Positions 38,135 through 47,849 of a stretch of DNA of 64,000 nucleotides are shown piece after piece. The notes beneath the pieces were generated by a model. It was not told the origin of the DNA. It did not search any database and saw only the letters and a list, made by a program, of their open reading frames with translations. Made by a program: the position numbers and the translations under genes. This DNA is from Paenibacillus aquistagni (GTDB taxonomy: Bacteria > Bacillota > Bacilli > Paenibacillales > Paenibacillaceae): positions 496,001 to 560,000 of the forward strand of contig NZ_FXAZ01000004.1 of assembly GCF_900177815.1 (NCBI RefSeq), given 5' to 3'. Position 1 is the first letter of the stretch, and each line of letters begins with the position of its first letter.

Positions 38135-39196
38135 ATGAATATCTATAGATACGAAGAGAACCCAATCATTACACCTGCTGATGTCAAGCCGCATCGGGAT
38201 GACTTTGAAGTGATTGGCGCATTCAATGCAGGCGTTGCGGAGTACAAGGGAGAGATTCTACTGTTGCTTCGCGTGGCAGAGCGTCCGATCAGCCATGATC
38301 CAATGATTGTGAAAGCACCTGTATATAATGTGGAAACGAAGCAGCTTGATATTATCGAGCTGCGCACAGATGACGAGCGCTACGATTTTTCTGATCCACG
38401 TGTGATTCGCAATGTATCGAAGAGCTCGACGTTTGAGTATTTGACCAGCTTGTCCTATATCCGCGTTGCGCGCAGCAAAGACGGCCACAACTTCACGATT
38501 GATGATGAACCGTTGGTATACCCATCCCAATCCCTTGAGACGTTTGGCATCGAGGATCCGCGTGTGACTCAAATTGGCGATACGTATTACATCTACTTCT
38601 CGGCTGTCTCTCCAGTTGGCGTTGGCGAATCCATGGTATCGACGAAGGACTTCAAGATCTTCACTCACCATGGCATGATCTTTGGTCCTGACAACAAGGA
38701 TGTATTGATCTTCCCTGAGAAGATCAACGGCAAGTACTATGCGCTGCATCGTCCAACGACGAAGAGCACAGGCAATCCGGAAATGTGGATTGCGGAATCC
38801 GACAATCTGCTGTATTGGGGCAACCATAAGCACCTTGCAGGTCTTCGCGAAGGCATGTGGGACAGCGGCCGCATGGGCGGAGGCGCCGTTCCATTCAAGA
38901 CAGAGAAGGGATGGCTTGAGCTCTATCATGGTGCCACACTCGATCATCGCTACTGCATGGGGGCGCTTCTCTTGGATCTGAATGATCCATCCAAGGTGAT
39001 TGCTCGCTCCGAGCATCCGATCATGGAGCCCGATGCGGAATATGAGAAGAATGGCTTCTTTGGCGACGTAGTGTTCTCCTGTGGCGCTGTCGTTCATGGC
39101 AATGTTGTGAAAATGTACTATGGCGTTGCCGATACCTCGATGGCCTGTGCGGAACTTAGCGTACAAGAGATTCTAGATAGCTTAAAATACGAATAG
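38135..39196 (+). CDS. GH130 beta-mannoside phosphorylase-type enzyme
   Basis: 353 residues, cytoplasmic. GH130 enzymes phosphorolyse beta-1,2- or beta-1,4-mannosides to alpha-D-mannose 1-phosphate. Family features: N-terminal NPIITPADVKP, catalytic Asp region FGIEDPRVTQIGDTYYI, HRPTTKSTGNPEMWIAES, WLELYHGATLDHRYCMGA and CGAVVHGNVVKMYYGVADT. Residues binding phosphate (Arg/His/Lys set) look mostly present but I cannot separate phosphorylase from hydrolase members. ATG 38135 is 9 bases after TTGGAG; an earlier TTG at 38120 is less likely. Works with the beta-mannosidase behind it. Confidence 0.9.
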   Translation: MNIYRYEENPIITPADVKPHRDDFEVIGAFNAGVAEYKGEILLLLRVAERPISHDPMIVKAPVYNVETKQLDIIELRTDDERYDFSDPRVIRNVSKSSTFEYLTSLSYIRVARSKDGHNFTIDDEPLVYPSQSLETFGIEDPRVTQIGDTYYIYFSAVSPVGVGESMVSTKDFKIFTHHGMIFGPDNKDVLIFPEKINGKYYALHRPTTKSTGNPEMWIAESDNLLYWGNHKHLAGLREGMWDSGRMGGGAVPFKTEKGWLELYHGATLDHRYCMGALLLDLNDPSKVIARSEHPIMEPDAEYEKNGFFGDVVFSCGAVVHGNVVKMYYGVADTSMACAELSVQEILDSLKYE

Positions 39197-39250
39197 AAAT
39201 CACGGTGCAGTTATGGAATAATGAGATGTTGCAGCACCGGAATATAGTGA

Positions 39251-39283
39251 GCGCCAAGGCCCTGCGGGAGCCTTGGCGTTTCG
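39251..39283 (+). other. Hairpin between GH130 and GH2 genes
   Basis: CGCCAAGG and CCTTGGCG (39252-39278) form a perfect 8-bp stem without a full T-run (TTTCGC). Could be a weak terminator or an mRNA-stabilising hairpin. Confidence 0.5.
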
Positions 39284-39302
39284 CGCACGATAGGAGAGCA
39301 GC

Positions 39303-41879
39303 ATGAGAATATCAGACAATTGGAAGCTCCGGGATTTTAAGGTGGGAGAAGCAAAGGATTTAGAAGTGGCTTCGCCGGAATACATCGATTACTTTTGGAT
39401 GACGACCAAGGTACCTGGCGATGTCCATTCTACCCTGATGGAACATGGTGTGATCGATAACCCCTTTTTTGGGCATAACGATCAGAAGTGCCGCTGGGTG
39501 GAGGAGAAGGTATGGTGGTATCGCACGGTATTTACCCATGATGAAGGTGTAGATCCTGAAGCGGGAGAGAGAATGGAGCTCATCTTTGACGGGCTCGATA
39601 CGTTCGCAACGGTGTATCTGAACGGCGTAGAGCTTGGCTCTACAGACAATATGTTTATCGAGCATGCCTTTGATGTTACGCGCGAGCTGAAGAAGGGGAA
39701 GAATACCCTCGCTGTGAAGTTTGATCCGGTGCATCTGTATGCGGAGAGCAAGAAGCAGTATTATTGGTCGGGCTTTAGCAAGAAGCGAATCTGGACCCGC
39801 AAGGCGCAAAGCCATTATGGCTGGGACTGGGGACCTCGTCTTGTATGCGCGGGCATCTGGAAGGATGTTCATCTTGTGAAGCGCACGAAGGCTGCCATTC
39901 AGGATGTATTTGCACGTACGACTATGGTGGACGAAGAGAAGGCTGCAATCGATGTCACCTTGAACATTCAAGCTTACGACCGTAAGGCGGATTATTCCGC
40001 ACAGGTGACGCTGAAGAATCAAGAGGGCCAAGTTGTCAGTGAAGCGCTGCTGCAAGTGAATCAAAACGAAGGTGTTCATACGGACGGTGCAATCATTGCG
40101 CAGGGATTAAGCGGTGAGGCGACTTTGCATGTCCATGATCCTATACTGTGGTGGACGCATGATCTAGGAGAGCCTTACTTGTATCAGCTTGAGGTGAAGC
40201 TGTTTACTGGCGATCAGGCGATCGATCATTTCGTTCAGTCTTTCGGCATTCGTACATTAGAGCTGATGCTTCATGATGAAGAAGGCGAGCATGCCTTTAC
40301 CTTCAAGCTGAATGGCATCAAGCTGTTTGCCAAAGGGGCGAATTGGATCCCGATCGACAGCTTTATTGCCTCCGTACCGGACGAACGTTATACGCATCTA
40401 TTGACGATGAGCCGAGATGCTAACATGAATATGCTGCGCGTATGGGGCGGCGGCATTTATGAACGCGATATTTTCTATGAGGAATGTGATCGTCTTGGGA
40501 TGCTTGTATGGCAGGACTTCATGTTTGCCTGCGCCTTATATCCGGACTACAATCGCAACTTCATGGATAATGTGAGACGTGAAGTCGAGCAGGTCGTCAA
40601 GCGTCTTCGCAGTTGCACCTGCCTAGCCCTTTGGTGCGGCAACAACGAGAATGACTGGCTGTATGAAGCGCTACATGCAAGCGGCGAGATTGCGCATCCC
40701 TTCTATGGAGAGAAGATCTATCATGAGCTTATGCCTGTCCTAATGGAAGAGCTGGACCCAACTCGATTGTTCTGGCCAAGTTCCCCTTATGGAGGCAATG
40801 ATCATAATTCGCGTGAGGTTGGGGATACCCATAACTGGCAGGTGTGGCATGGCAATATCGAGCCGCGCGTATTTGGCGAGCCTCAGCTGCAGGATTACAG
40901 CGTGGAAGGCTTGTCTTTTACAAATTTTAAAAAGGATTATACGAAGTTTGCCAGCGAATTCGGCATGCATGCTTCTTCGAACCGTTATACGCTGGCCCGC
41001 AATATTCCGGCACAAGCATTTTATTGGGGCAGCGAAGAGATGATGTATCGCAACAAGGACATGCATCATAAGAAGGGCATTCTGCTTATGGAAGGCTATA
41101 CCGGCGCGCCAAGCGATATAGAGGAATATATGAACTTCTCCATGCTTACCCAAGCCGAAGGCCTGAAGTATGGCATTGAGCATTATCGCCGCAATAAGCC
41201 AAGTACAAGCGGGGCACTGTTTTGGCAGCTGAATGACTGCTGGCCGGGTACAAGCTGGTCTGTGATCGATTATTATGGCCTGCCGAAGGCGGCTTATCAT
41301 TACAGCCGCAAGTTTTTTGCGCCTGTGCTGTACACGATCGATTATGATGCAGATCAAGAGCTGCTGATCTGGGCCCTTAATGATCGCAGAGAGGTCTTGC
41401 AGGATGAGGTTACGCTGATGGTATGGGGACTAGACGGAGATCTTCTCTGCCAGCGTGATTATTCGATCGAAGTATGCGGCAATGACAAGCGACTGCTGGA
41501 TGTTATTCCGGAACAAGATCTCCTTAAGGGAATGGACCCTGCCAAGGTTGTAATGGTGCTTCGCTCCAAGCACGGTGCAGCAGAGGATCAATTTGTATAT
41601 TTGCGCAGCCATAAGGAGATGGAATTCCAACCAACAAGAGTACAAGTTGCAGTTGATGAGCAGGAAGGGCTCGTTCGCCTCAAGGCAGACGGCGTCGCAC
41701 GTATGGTTAAGCTTGAGCTTGATGAGGCATGGCTTAGCCTAAGCGATAATTTCTTTGATCTTCTCCCAGGCGAAGAGAAGGTGGTTCGCATCACTCATTC
41801 TGCAGGCAAGATGATTCCTTGGCATACGCTCAGCGTCTCGGCTTTGAATGCAAAGGCAGAAGAGATCCCAACTTCGTAA
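39303..41879 (+). CDS. GH2 beta-mannosidase
   Basis: 858 residues, cytoplasmic, usual length of the ManB/Man2A type. Cuts terminal beta-mannose from oligosaccharides. Domains: sugar-binding jelly roll (1-180; WWYRTVF), immunoglobulin-like domain, TIM barrel (about 300-640), C-terminal beta domains. Acid/base Glu449 in CGNNEND and nucleophile Glu552 in ASEFGMH; MLRVWGGGIYERDIFY is characteristic for GH2 beta-mannosidases rather than beta-galactosidases. TAGGAGAG precedes the ATG. Last gene of the mannoside set. Confidence 0.94.
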   Translation: MRISDNWKLRDFKVGEAKDLEVASPEYIDYFWMTTKVPGDVHSTLMEHGVIDNPFFGHNDQKCRWVEEKVWWYRTVFTHDEGVDPEAGERMELIFDGLDTFATVYLNGVELGSTDNMFIEHAFDVTRELKKGKNTLAVKFDPVHLYAESKKQYYWSGFSKKRIWTRKAQSHYGWDWGPRLVCAGIWKDVHLVKRTKAAIQDVFARTTMVDEEKAAIDVTLNIQAYDRKADYSAQVTLKNQEGQVVSEALLQVNQNEGVHTDGAIIAQGLSGEATLHVHDPILWWTHDLGEPYLYQLEVKLFTGDQAIDHFVQSFGIRTLELMLHDEEGEHAFTFKLNGIKLFAKGANWIPIDSFIASVPDERYTHLLTMSRDANMNMLRVWGGGIYERDIFYEECDRLGMLVWQDFMFACALYPDYNRNFMDNVRREVEQVVKRLRSCTCLALWCGNNENDWLYEALHASGEIAHPFYGEKIYHELMPVLMEELDPTRLFWPSSPYGGNDHNSREVGDTHNWQVWHGNIEPRVFGEPQLQDYSVEGLSFTNFKKDYTKFASEFGMHASSNRYTLARNIPAQAFYWGSEEMMYRNKDMHHKKGILLMEGYTGAPSDIEEYMNFSMLTQAEGLKYGIEHYRRNKPSTSGALFWQLNDCWPGTSWSVIDYYGLPKAAYHYSRKFFAPVLYTIDYDADQELLIWALNDRREVLQDEVTLMVWGLDGDLLCQRDYSIEVCGNDKRLLDVIPEQDLLKGMDPAKVVMVLRSKHGAAEDQFVYLRSHKEMEFQPTRVQVAVDEQEGLVRLKADGVARMVKLELDEAWLSLSDNFFDLLPGEEKVVRITHSAGKMIPWHTLSVSALNAKAEEIPTS

Positions 41880-41992
41880 GCTTGATTTGTCTGCTATGGA
41901 TGGACTCGCACAAAAGTTTTCCTATATAATGGGCTCAATGCAATTTAACGATTTCATGATCGCCAACTTCTAATCCAAGGAGGGCTTTAGCG

Positions 41993-43153
41993 ATGCAGGC
42001 ATTTCAATTTCAGAATCCAACCAAGCTTATGTTTGGCACGGGACAGATCGCCAAGCTTAAGGAAGAATTAGCCCCTTATCAACGTGTATTGCTGGTGTAT
42101 GGTGGAGGAAGCATTAAACGCAATGGTTTGTATGATCAGGTGAGCGCTATCCTTCATGACATGAAGCTTGAAGTTGTAGAGCTTGCAGGAGTAGAACCGA
42201 ATCCTAGGCTTCATACGGTCCATGAAGGCGTGAAGCTGTGCCGCGAGCACGATATTGATTTCATCCTTGCTGTAGGAGGGGGCAGCGTTATCGATTGTGT
42301 AAAGGCGATCGCTGCTGGTGCGAAGTATGAAGGAGATCCATGGGACTTCATGACCCATCGTGCGGCGCCGAAGGCTGCGCTGCCGCTGGGAACGATTCTT
42401 ACGATTGCGGCTACCGGATCTGAGATGAATGGCGGCTCAGTCATTACGAACTGGGAGACGAAGGAGAAGCTCGGCTGGGGCAGCCCTCATGTATATCCGC
42501 AGTTCTCCATTCTGGATGCGGAATATACAAAGTCTTTGCCTAAGGATCAGACGGTATATGGCATGGTGGATATCATGTCTCATGTATTTGAAGGGTACTT
42601 TCATCATGATGCGGACACTTCCATTCAAGATGGCTGGATGGAGAGCATACTGAAGGCTGTTATAGAGACCGCGCCGAAGCTTGTTCAAGATCTTGAGAAT
42701 ACGAAGCTGCGCGAGACGATTCTGCTGAGCGGTACATTGGCTCTTAACGGCATGACGACGATGGGCGTGCGCGGCGACTGGGCGACACATAACATCGAGC
42801 ACGCGGTATCGGCTGTATATGATATCCCGCATGGCGGCGGCTTGGCGATACTGTTTCCGAACTGGATGAAGCATGTGCTGAAGGAGAATCCGGCGCGCTT
42901 CAAGCAGCTGGCGGTCAACGTCTTTGGAGTTGATGCAAGCGGGCTTACGGATGAAGAAGCTGGACGAGCTGGCATTGAGGCCTTGCGGACATTCTGGAAG
43001 GCAATTGGCGCTCCAAGTCGACTGGCGGATTATGATATCGACGACTCCAAGCTGGAGGAGATGGCGGATAAGTGCATGAAGTTCGGCGCATTCGGCGGCT
43101 TCAAAAAGCTTGAGAGAGCGGATGTGCTGGCGATCTATCGGGCCTCTCTATAA
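41993..43153 (+). CDS. Iron-containing alcohol dehydrogenase (YugJ/BDH type)
   Basis: 386 residues. NAD(P)H-dependent butanol/aldehyde reductase family: [15 protein letters not shown] (nucleotide binding), [13 protein letters not shown], and metal ligands in [32 protein letters not shown]. Typical of YugJ/YugK proteins, which detoxify aldehydes or close fermentation balances. AAGGAGGG before the ATG. It follows the mannoside operon by 113 bases; a TATAAT at about 41922 may give it its own promoter, so membership in the operon is doubtful. Confidence 0.92.
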   Translation: MQAFQFQNPTKLMFGTGQIAKLKEELAPYQRVLLVYGGGSIKRNGLYDQVSAILHDMKLEVVELAGVEPNPRLHTVHEGVKLCREHDIDFILAVGGGSVIDCVKAIAAGAKYEGDPWDFMTHRAAPKAALPLGTILTIAATGSEMNGGSVITNWETKEKLGWGSPHVYPQFSILDAEYTKSLPKDQTVYGMVDIMSHVFEGYFHHDADTSIQDGWMESILKAVIETAPKLVQDLENTKLRETILLSGTLALNGMTTMGVRGDWATHNIEHAVSAVYDIPHGGGLAILFPNWMKHVLKENPARFKQLAVNVFGVDASGLTDEEAGRAGIEALRTFWKAIGAPSRLADYDIDDSKLEEMADKCMKFGAFGGFKKLERADVLAIYRASL

Positions 43154-43568
43154 TAAGTAGAAAGGGTTGCTTGAAGGTCCTGCTCCTAAGGCTCGGCAAG
43201 CTTCCTTTCGGAGTGCATATTAAATAACAGATCGCTTGTCCTGTATGACATGACTGATATCGATCCAATCAAGCCCTGCCCGGCTTATGCTTCACGCGGG
43301 TCGGGCTTGCTATATGCTTAGCGAAAGTTCCAGTATTCCCTTTTTGACGAATAAGTCAATTCAGCGTATCATCATAAAGAATAAGGGTTAGTGGGACGCT
43401 ATAAGAAAGTGCTGATCAGGGTCTAGTCTTAGGGCATTGACGAGAGGCAGACTCTTGTTTACGATATAAGAATTGAATTCTGCTGTACGATGCAGCACGA
43501 TTAGTGTCGAAATCCTCCCTTTGGAGTTTTTCATAGAACTTGAACAATAAGAATTAGGAGGCACATTG
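43154..43568 (+). promoter_or_regulatory. Leader region of guaA
   Basis: TTGACG (43437-43442), 17-bp spacer, TACGAT (43460-43465) is the best guaA promoter candidate. An imperfect hairpin at 43271-43308 (AAGCCC with GGGCTT) may end the dehydrogenase transcript. I looked for the purine riboswitch and did not find its conserved core. Confidence 0.5.
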
Positions 43569-45107
43569 ATGAGCAAGCACCATGAGATGATTGTCGTTCT
43601 CGACTTTGGTGGACAATACAATCAATTGATCGCACGCCGTATCCGTGATCTAGGCGTATACAGTGAGTTGATTCCATTCAACACTCCAGCGGAGAAGATT
43701 AAGGAAATGAATCCGAAGGGGATCGTGTTCTCTGGCGGACCGGCTAGCGTATATGAAGAGAATTCCCCGATGGTTGACCCAGCTGTATATGATATGGGAC
43801 TACCGATCCTAGGTATTTGCTACGGCATGCAGATGATGTCTCATCAACTGAAGGGCAAGGTTATGCGCGCAGGCAAGCGCGAGTATGGCAAGGCAGACGT
43901 TGTCTTCCAAGCAGACAGCCTGTTGACGAAAGGCCTTGAAGCAAGCCAAACGGTATGGATGAGCCACAGCGACAAAGTCGTTGAGCTGCCTGAGGGCTTC
44001 CGTATTGATGCAAGCACAGAGCATGCGCCAATCGCTGCAATCAGCCATCCGGAGAAGCGCTTCTTCGGCGTTCAGTTCCACCCAGAGGTTCGTCACTCTG
44101 TGAATGGTAATGAAATGCTCAAGAACTTCTTGTTCGAAGAATGTAAATGTACGGGCGACTGGACGATGGAATCGTTCATCGAAGATAAGATCCAAGAGAT
44201 TCGCGATCTTGTTGGCGATCGCAAAGTACTGTGTGCACTCAGCGGCGGCGTAGACTCCTCCGTAGTGGCAGTATTGATCCACAGAGCAATCGGCGATCAG
44301 CTGACTTGTATGTTCATCGATCACAACCTGCTGCGCAAGGATGAAGCTGAAGGCGTAATGGAGACCTTTGGCGGCAAGTTCGATATGAACGTGATCAAGA
44401 TCGATGCTCGCGAGCGCTTCATGAGCAAGCTTGCTGGCGTATCCGATCCTGAGCAAAAGCGCAAGATCATCGGCAACGAGTTCATCTACTGCTTCGACGA
44501 AGAATCTGCGAAGCTTGGAGACTTCGATTTCTTGGCACAAGGTACTCTGTACACGGATATCGTAGAAAGTGGTACTGCAACTGCTCAAACGATCAAATCC
44601 CACCACAACGTGGGCGGTCTTCCTGAAGACATGAAGTTCCAATTAATCGAGCCATTGAACACGTTGTTCAAGGACGAAGTTCGCAAAGTGGGCGAAGAGC
44701 TCGGTATTCCGCGTGAGATCGTATGGCGTCAGCCATTCCCAGGTCCAGGACTTGCGATCCGCGTGCTTGGCGAAGTGACAGAGGACAAGCTCACGATCGT
44801 GCGTGAATCCGATGCAATCCTTCGTGAAGAGATTGCAAAAGCTGGCCTTGATCAAGAGATCTGGCAGTACTTCACGGCTCTTCCAGATATGAAGAGCGTT
44901 GGCGTTATGGGTGACGTGCGCACATACTCCTACACAGTAGGTATCCGCGCGGTAACTTCTATCGACGGCATGACAGCGGACTGGGCGCGTATTCCTTGGG
45001 ATATCCTTGAGAAGATCTCCGTTCGCATCGTTAATGAAGTCGACAACGTCAACCGCATCGTGTATGACGTAACATCCAAGCCACCAGCAACGATTGAGTG
45101 GGAATAA
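43569..45107 (+). CDS. guaA: GMP synthase (glutamine-hydrolysing)
   Basis: 512 residues, full length. Converts XMP to GMP with glutamine and ATP. Class-I glutamine amidotransferase domain (1-200) with Cys84 in GICYGMQM and the His/Glu pair in [15 protein letters not shown] pyrophosphatase domain with SGGVDSS near 224-230; C-terminal dimer domain ending in [15 protein letters not shown] with 7 bases spacing sets the ATG at 43569. Its 3' end borders an integrase gene; guaA ends are well-known integration sites and the coding sequence remains intact. Confidence 0.97.
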   Translation: MSKHHEMIVVLDFGGQYNQLIARRIRDLGVYSELIPFNTPAEKIKEMNPKGIVFSGGPASVYEENSPMVDPAVYDMGLPILGICYGMQMMSHQLKGKVMRAGKREYGKADVVFQADSLLTKGLEASQTVWMSHSDKVVELPEGFRIDASTEHAPIAAISHPEKRFFGVQFHPEVRHSVNGNEMLKNFLFEECKCTGDWTMESFIEDKIQEIRDLVGDRKVLCALSGGVDSSVVAVLIHRAIGDQLTCMFIDHNLLRKDEAEGVMETFGGKFDMNVIKIDARERFMSKLAGVSDPEQKRKIIGNEFIYCFDEESAKLGDFDFLAQGTLYTDIVESGTATAQTIKSHHNVGGLPEDMKFQLIEPLNTLFKDEVRKVGEELGIPREIVWRQPFPGPGLAIRVLGEVTEDKLTIVRESDAILREEIAKAGLDQEIWQYFTALPDMKSVGVMGDVRTYSYTVGIRAVTSIDGMTADWARIPWDILEKISVRIVNEVDNVNRIVYDVTSKPPATIEWE

Positions 45108-45267
45108 TATAGGATAGTTTTTAATTGATTTGTAGCTGGGGATCCTTTCTGGATAAGGGTTCTCAGATAATTCGATTAAATTATCTTTCATTCACCTGCA
45201 ACTATTGGTCTTCAAAAATTACTCTCTTTTATTTGTGTTATTTAACCAAATGAAAGGGAGTTTTTTT
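45108..45267. other. Probable left attachment region of the island
   Basis: Junction between intact guaA and the tyrosine recombinase gene, where base composition drops sharply. A 20-bp palindrome GATAATT/AATTATC (45166-45185) may be a recombinase arm site. The matching right attachment site lies outside the window, so the core cannot be defined. Confidence 0.5.
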
Positions 45268-46197
45268 ATGTCCAGAATCAAAGAACTGATTGATGGCTTT
45301 AAACTAAATCAAGAGATACAAGGTAGAAAAAAGGAGTACATTGAAGGATGCATGTACCGTTTACATCGTTGGAGGCATTTCACGAAAGAGCAACTTGGTG
45401 TTGAGGAAGCGGAAGAAGTAACTTCTATGCACATTAAAAAATATATTCAGTATTGTCAAAGTCGAGGTAAAGAAGCCAATATTACAATTAACAATCAAAT
45501 CGCAACAATTAAGGTCTTCTATCAGTATCTTGTCGATGAGGAATATATAGACGAGAAGGACAACCCAATGCGAAGAATTAGGAACTTAAAAGAAGAGAAG
45601 CGGGTTATCATTACATTTAATGATGAAGAGGTACGGCGAATAATTAATGATGTTCGAGAAGACACTTACTCTAATCTAAGGGATAAGTTAATACTTATCA
45701 TGCTATTTGATACGGGAATACGTGTTTCAGAGCTGTGTAACATCAAGAACGATGATGTATCAAGAACGAATATTCTGATTCATGGAAAGGGTTCTAAGGA
45801 GCGGCTAATCTACATTAGCAAGATCATGAGAAAGTATATGAGGAAGTACGAAGAAGCGAAGCTAGTTCGGTTTAAACACAGGTTAGAAGACGAGATTGAG
45901 GATTACTATTTCCTAGACCAAAGCGCGGAAAGGTTGTCTCGTTCCCGCATCAACAAGATACTGAAGGAGCACTGCAAGAATGTGGGAGTGCGGAAAGAAG
46001 TGCGTTGTTCACCGCATGATTGCCGCCATTATTTTGCCCAGAAGCAGTTGAAGAATGGAATAGATATTTACAGTTTAAGCAGACTTATGGGACATTTTGA
46101 TACTCAAATTACATCAAAGTATTTGAGAGGACTAGAACAGCATGATATTTTGGAAATAGGAAAAGTGTATAGTCCTTTAAATGAGGTGAAGATTTAA
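45268..46197 (+). CDS. Tyrosine recombinase / integrase
   Basis: 309 residues, XerC/D-like phage-type integrase. N-terminal SAM-like core-binding domain (about 1-105), catalytic domain with the full set: Arg in DTGIRVSELC, Lys in GKGSKER, HxxR in SPHDCRHYFA, His in LMGHFDT and nucleophile Tyr in TSKYLRG. ATG at 45268 is preceded by AAAGGGAG; the open frame extends upstream without a better start. Located directly next to the 3' end of guaA, so it is taken as the integrase of the island. It lacks the long arm-binding N-terminus of many ICE integrases. Confidence 0.9.
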   Translation: MSRIKELIDGFKLNQEIQGRKKEYIEGCMYRLHRWRHFTKEQLGVEEAEEVTSMHIKKYIQYCQSRGKEANITINNQIATIKVFYQYLVDEEYIDEKDNPMRRIRNLKEEKRVIITFNDEEVRRIINDVREDTYSNLRDKLILIMLFDTGIRVSELCNIKNDDVSRTNILIHGKGSKERLIYISKIMRKYMRKYEEAKLVRFKHRLEDEIEDYYFLDQSAERLSRSRINKILKEHCKNVGVRKEVRCSPHDCRHYFAQKQLKNGIDIYSLSRLMGHFDTQITSKYLRGLEQHDILEIGKVYSPLNEVKI

Positions 46198-46389
46198 TGT
46201 GTCTGCAAAAGGCTCATGATCATGTTGACTGTTTGTGTTTTAAATCTAAAGTTGCTTGAGAAATATTTATCAATTTTGGGGATGGTACTTATAAAACACA
46301 TTCATGAAAGTATGTATCTGGTCATTCAGTCATTCGCAAGTTACATGTGAAATAAATCAGATTGTATGTTAGACACAACAATCGTAAAA

Positions 46390-46432
46390 CCTACGTGGTT
46401 GATAGCACTTTATAGTGGTTATGCGTCGTAGG
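46390..46432. repeat. Nested inverted repeat
   Basis: CCTACG (46390-46395) and CGTAGG (46427-46432) enclose CACTttatAGTG. Possibly a recombinase or regulator site. Low support. Confidence 0.35.
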
Positions 46433-46472
46433 AAACTATACAACGCCTTACAACTGATCCTAGAAGCAATTA

Positions 46473-46503
46473 GAGGACTCCTGATTAAAGGGAGTCCTTT
46501 TTG
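46473..46503 (+). terminator. Terminator at the end of the integrase region
   Basis: AGGACTCC (46473-46480) and GGAGTCCT (46491-46498) plus TTTTTG. The stop codon of the minus-strand XRE gene lies inside the hairpin. Confidence 0.85.
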
Positions 46504-46712
46504 TCTTCTTCAAATTGAAGCAACTCGGATATATCTGAGATATTCAAAGCATCAGATATCTTCTCAAGCATATGTAAATTAACCTCTACACGGTCATTCC
46601 TACACAGCTCTGAAATTGCAGCTTGTCTGACTCCAGACATTTCTTTTAGTTGCATTTGCGTAATTCCTCTAGACTTCATTGCTTCTTTAAGTTTGATTTT
46701 TATTTTCAACAT
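46485..46712 (-). CDS. XRE/Cro-type small repressor
   Basis: 75 residues, almost entirely one helix-turn-helix domain: LKEAMKSRGITQMQLKEMSGVRQAAISELCR, then an acidic tail. AGGGAGG with 8 bases spacing. Divergent from a rightward gene of unknown function with a palindromic site in between, the layout of a small element repressor controlling its neighbour and itself. Confidence 0.88.
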   Translation of the reverse strand: MLKIKIKLKEAMKSRGITQMQLKEMSGVRQAAISELCRNDRVEVNLHMLEKISDALNISDISELLQFEEDKKDSL

Positions 46713-46743
46713 AAATAGACCTCCCTAAAAAGGTTAAAGTGTA

Positions 46744-46772
46744 TTGACATTATACGCATGAACGTGTATTAT
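46744..46772 (+). promoter_or_regulatory. Promoter with operator-like spacer
   Basis: TTGACA (46744-46749), 17-bp spacer, TATTAT (46767-46772). The spacer carries the near-palindrome ATACGC-ATGAAC-GTGTAT, a likely binding site for the XRE protein; a further GCGTAT lies near 46799. Confidence 0.7.
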
Positions 46773-46891
46773 GAAAGTAATTAAATAACCGTTTAAGCGT
46801 ATATTTATCTTATCATCATCTCCCAAATACTGCAACATGTTTGGTTTATTTGCTATGCATTTTTTACAATTTATTTTAGGAGGATTTTATT

Positions 46892-47374
46892 GTGATAACT
46901 CAACAACAGACAATGGTAACAGATGAGCAAGTTATGAATGGGTATTGGTTTAACATTAAGGAAGAGTTAGAATTAGTGGGGTTTAAAGGGTTGTTGTTAG
47001 AAAAACTGCTTCAAATTATTACAGACTATAACACGATGGAAGAGTTTTGGAATTTTATAATACTTAACGAAGAAAAACAAATGACAAAGGTATTATTAGT
47101 ACATAAGTTCCTCATATACATGCAATCTAAATATAGTTTTTCTGATGCAGGAGAATTCAAAAGAGTTTATTGTTCTGTTAAAGAACGTAACGATAGACAA
47201 AATGTTATTGCAAAACTCTTCTTCTCAAAGTCAGATGAATATTATAAAGTAATAGACTGGATTGATACTGGAAAAATCTCATTTGAAGAAATTTATAAAC
47301 TTGTTGTTGATTATCGACGGATATTTACTGCAAAGGAATCAATATCTTTAATTGAAATTATGCTTATTAAATAG
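46892..47374 (+). CDS. 160-residue protein of unknown function
   Basis: Starts with GTG 8 bases after AGGAGG. Mostly alpha-helical by appearance, no signal peptide, no motif recognised (MNGYWFNIKEELELVGFKG, KLFFSKSDEYYKVIDWI). Driven by the good promoter at 46744 and divergent from the XRE repressor, so it is probably regulated by it. Low GC like its surroundings. Confidence 0.7.
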   Translation: MITQQQTMVTDEQVMNGYWFNIKEELELVGFKGLLLEKLLQIITDYNTMEEFWNFIILNEEKQMTKVLLVHKFLIYMQSKYSFSDAGEFKRVYCSVKERNDRQNVIAKLFFSKSDEYYKVIDWIDTGKISFEEIYKLVVDYRRIFTAKESISLIEIMLIK

Positions 47375-47567
47375 GTAGAATGATAACTAATCACCCATTC
47401 GTAAGATTTAAGTATCTTAGAATGGGTGACTTTTTACAGCTAAGATAATCATAATTTATGGCATCCTTTATGGAGTCGAAGTGGCACTATGAATCGGCTA
47501 CATTTAGTTGGACAATAAAAATAAGGGCTAGTAGAATGAAGAGAATAATACTAGGAGCGGATCTACT

Positions 47568-47849
47568 ATGCCAATACAAAGACGTACATTTACAGCAGAA
47601 TTCAAAAGACAAATGGTCCAGTTATATGAAAATGGAAAGCCAAGGGCAACGATTGCGAGAGAGTATGAACTTAGTCCATTTGCCCTCGATCGCTGGATTA
47701 AGCAAACGCAAACGTCAGGTTCGTTTTCTGAAAAAGATAACCGAACAGCTGAAGAAAATGAACTCATCGCTCTTCGTAAGCGAGTTCAGCGGCTTGAAAT
47801 TTAAAATGACATTTTAAAGCAAGCCGCGCTGATCATGAGACGAAAGTAA
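47568..47849 (+). pseudogene. IS3 OrfA with premature stop
   Basis: IS3-type OrfA beginning MPIQRRTFTAEFKRQMVQLY with the usual HTH (ATIAREYELSPFALDRWI) and leucine-zipper region. Reading stops at a TAA at 47802-47804 where relatives have Glu (GAA), but the same frame continues NDILKQAALIMRRK to the normal stop at 47847-47849. This is a single-base nonsense change. Confidence 0.85.

Noticed and set aside
38258-39166. 302-residue minus-strand frame
   Set aside because: Antisense to GH130; long only because of codon bias in the true frame.
40740-41357. 205-residue minus-strand frame
   Set aside because: Antisense to the GH2 beta-mannosidase catalytic domain.
43154-43568. Purine riboswitch before guaA
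   Set aside because: The conserved three-way-junction core sequences are absent, and no strong terminator lies in the leader.
43809-44642. 277-residue minus-strand frame
   Set aside because: Antisense to guaA; no start signal.
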